Of a stretch of DNA of 64,000 bases, positions 63,810 through 64,000 are shown one piece after another; position 1 is the stretch's first letter; the number at the start of each line of letters is the position of its first letter. This stretch comes from Hyphomicrobium sp. (lineage in GTDB: Bacteria; Pseudomonadota; Alphaproteobacteria; Rhizobiales; Hyphomicrobiaceae), in contig JALHMJ010000002.1 in the NCBI GenBank assembly GCA_022844105.1, forward strand, positions 1 to 64,000. Reading direction: 5' to 3'. The notes beneath the pieces were generated by a model. The model was not told the DNA's origin. It was given only the letters and a program-made list of their open reading frames with translations, and did not search any database. The position numbers were made by a program, and so were the translations under genes.

Positions 63810-64000
63810 CTATTGGCTGGCCGCATTTGATGAATTAGCGGCAGCCGACGCTGCGGAAGGTGAGGCATTGGATTTCGATACGCGAACGCGAACGAGATCT
63901 CCCGGCTGCAATTCGAACGTTCCTGGAACGGTCTGCGCGAAGGTTTCATCCGCAGTCTTGCGAACGACTTCGAACACGACGCCATCTTTGTCCTCATCAT
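63810..64000 (-). CDS. Polysaccharide export protein (Wza/SLBB type), 3' end only
   Basis: The frame runs in from beyond the window end and stops with TAG at 63810. The visible 62 codons read DEDKDGVVFEVVRK, GTFELQPGDLVRVRVSK, then a serine/alanine-rich tail ending NAASQ. The ELQPGDLVRVRV motif is the end of the SLBB/export domain of Wza-like proteins. It lies 45 bases before the DPM-like gene and so should belong to the same transcript. It would be a second export protein besides that at 35273-36217. Confidence 0.72.
   Translation of the reverse strand, partial: DEDKDGVVFEVVRKTADETFAQTVPGTFELQPGDLVRVRVSKSNASPSAASAAANSSNAASQ

Overview
The window is a 64 kb surface-polysaccharide locus from a GC-rich Gram-negative bacterium, most likely an alphaproteobacterium. 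A Hyphomicrobiales-like host is my guess from gene style (HlyD/PrtD type I secretion, Omp25/31-like porin, paired CelD-type acetyltransferases, a PHP-type CpsB phosphatase); no 16S or housekeeping gene is present to confirm it. The only RNA gene seen is a tRNA-Thr(TGT) at 43406-43480.

Layout. (1) 1-1359 (+) is the 3' end of an RTX calcium-binding-repeat gene. (2) 1571-23447 (-) is a long, tightly coupled unit with many 1-4 nt stop/start overlaps. It encodes an ABC-type glycan exporter (Wzm permease, Wzt ATPase with C-terminal glycan-binding domain), an acyltransferase, five methyltransferases, seven glycosyltransferases, a Wzy-like membrane protein, an SGNH hydrolase, two nucleotide-sugar epimerases and a NodU/CmcH carbamoyltransferase. 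(3) 23722-27615 (-) is a complete 1297-aa RTX protein whose C-terminal half repeats the same 113-aa unit as the fragment at the window start. The two RTX genes are therefore inverted repeats bracketing the 22 kb export cluster. (4) 27656-28930 is a gene graveyard holding a decayed UDP-glucuronate-decarboxylase start and a broken vapBC-like pair. (5) 28931-34064 (-) has UDP-xylose synthase, the initiating sugar-phosphate transferase, an O-antigen ligase/polymerase-like protein and a small exported protein. (6) 34525-43219 (+) has CpsB phosphatase, Wza lipoprotein, Wzc tyrosine autokinase, a J-domain protein, a TPR-like membrane protein and a second Wzc/GumC protein with a damaged kinase domain, followed by the tRNA.

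(7) 44033-47503 (-) encodes a type I secretion ABC transporter and HlyD adaptor plus a 51-aa cysteine-containing protein with its own terminator; 47713-48468 is an outer-membrane barrel protein. (8) 48819-52266 (+) carries a methyltransferase and two CelD/GNAT-type acetyltransferases. (9) 52228-64000 (-) is a second glycan unit: the 3' end of another Wza-like export gene, four glycosyltransferases, two membrane proteins, a GINT1-like beta-propeller protein, a Wzx-like flippase and a secreted GH5 glycanase.

How it works together (inference). Two assembly routes sit side by side: an ABC-transporter route (Wzm/Wzt, region 2) and a Wzx/Wzy/Wza/Wzc route (regions 5, 6, 9). Phosphorylation would be set by Wzc and reversed by CpsB. 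The type I system is the natural exporter for the RTX proteins, which could be surface proteins held with the glycan; no TolC-like component is in the window. Start sites differ from the longest open frame in several genes, and I give the start I prefer in each entry.
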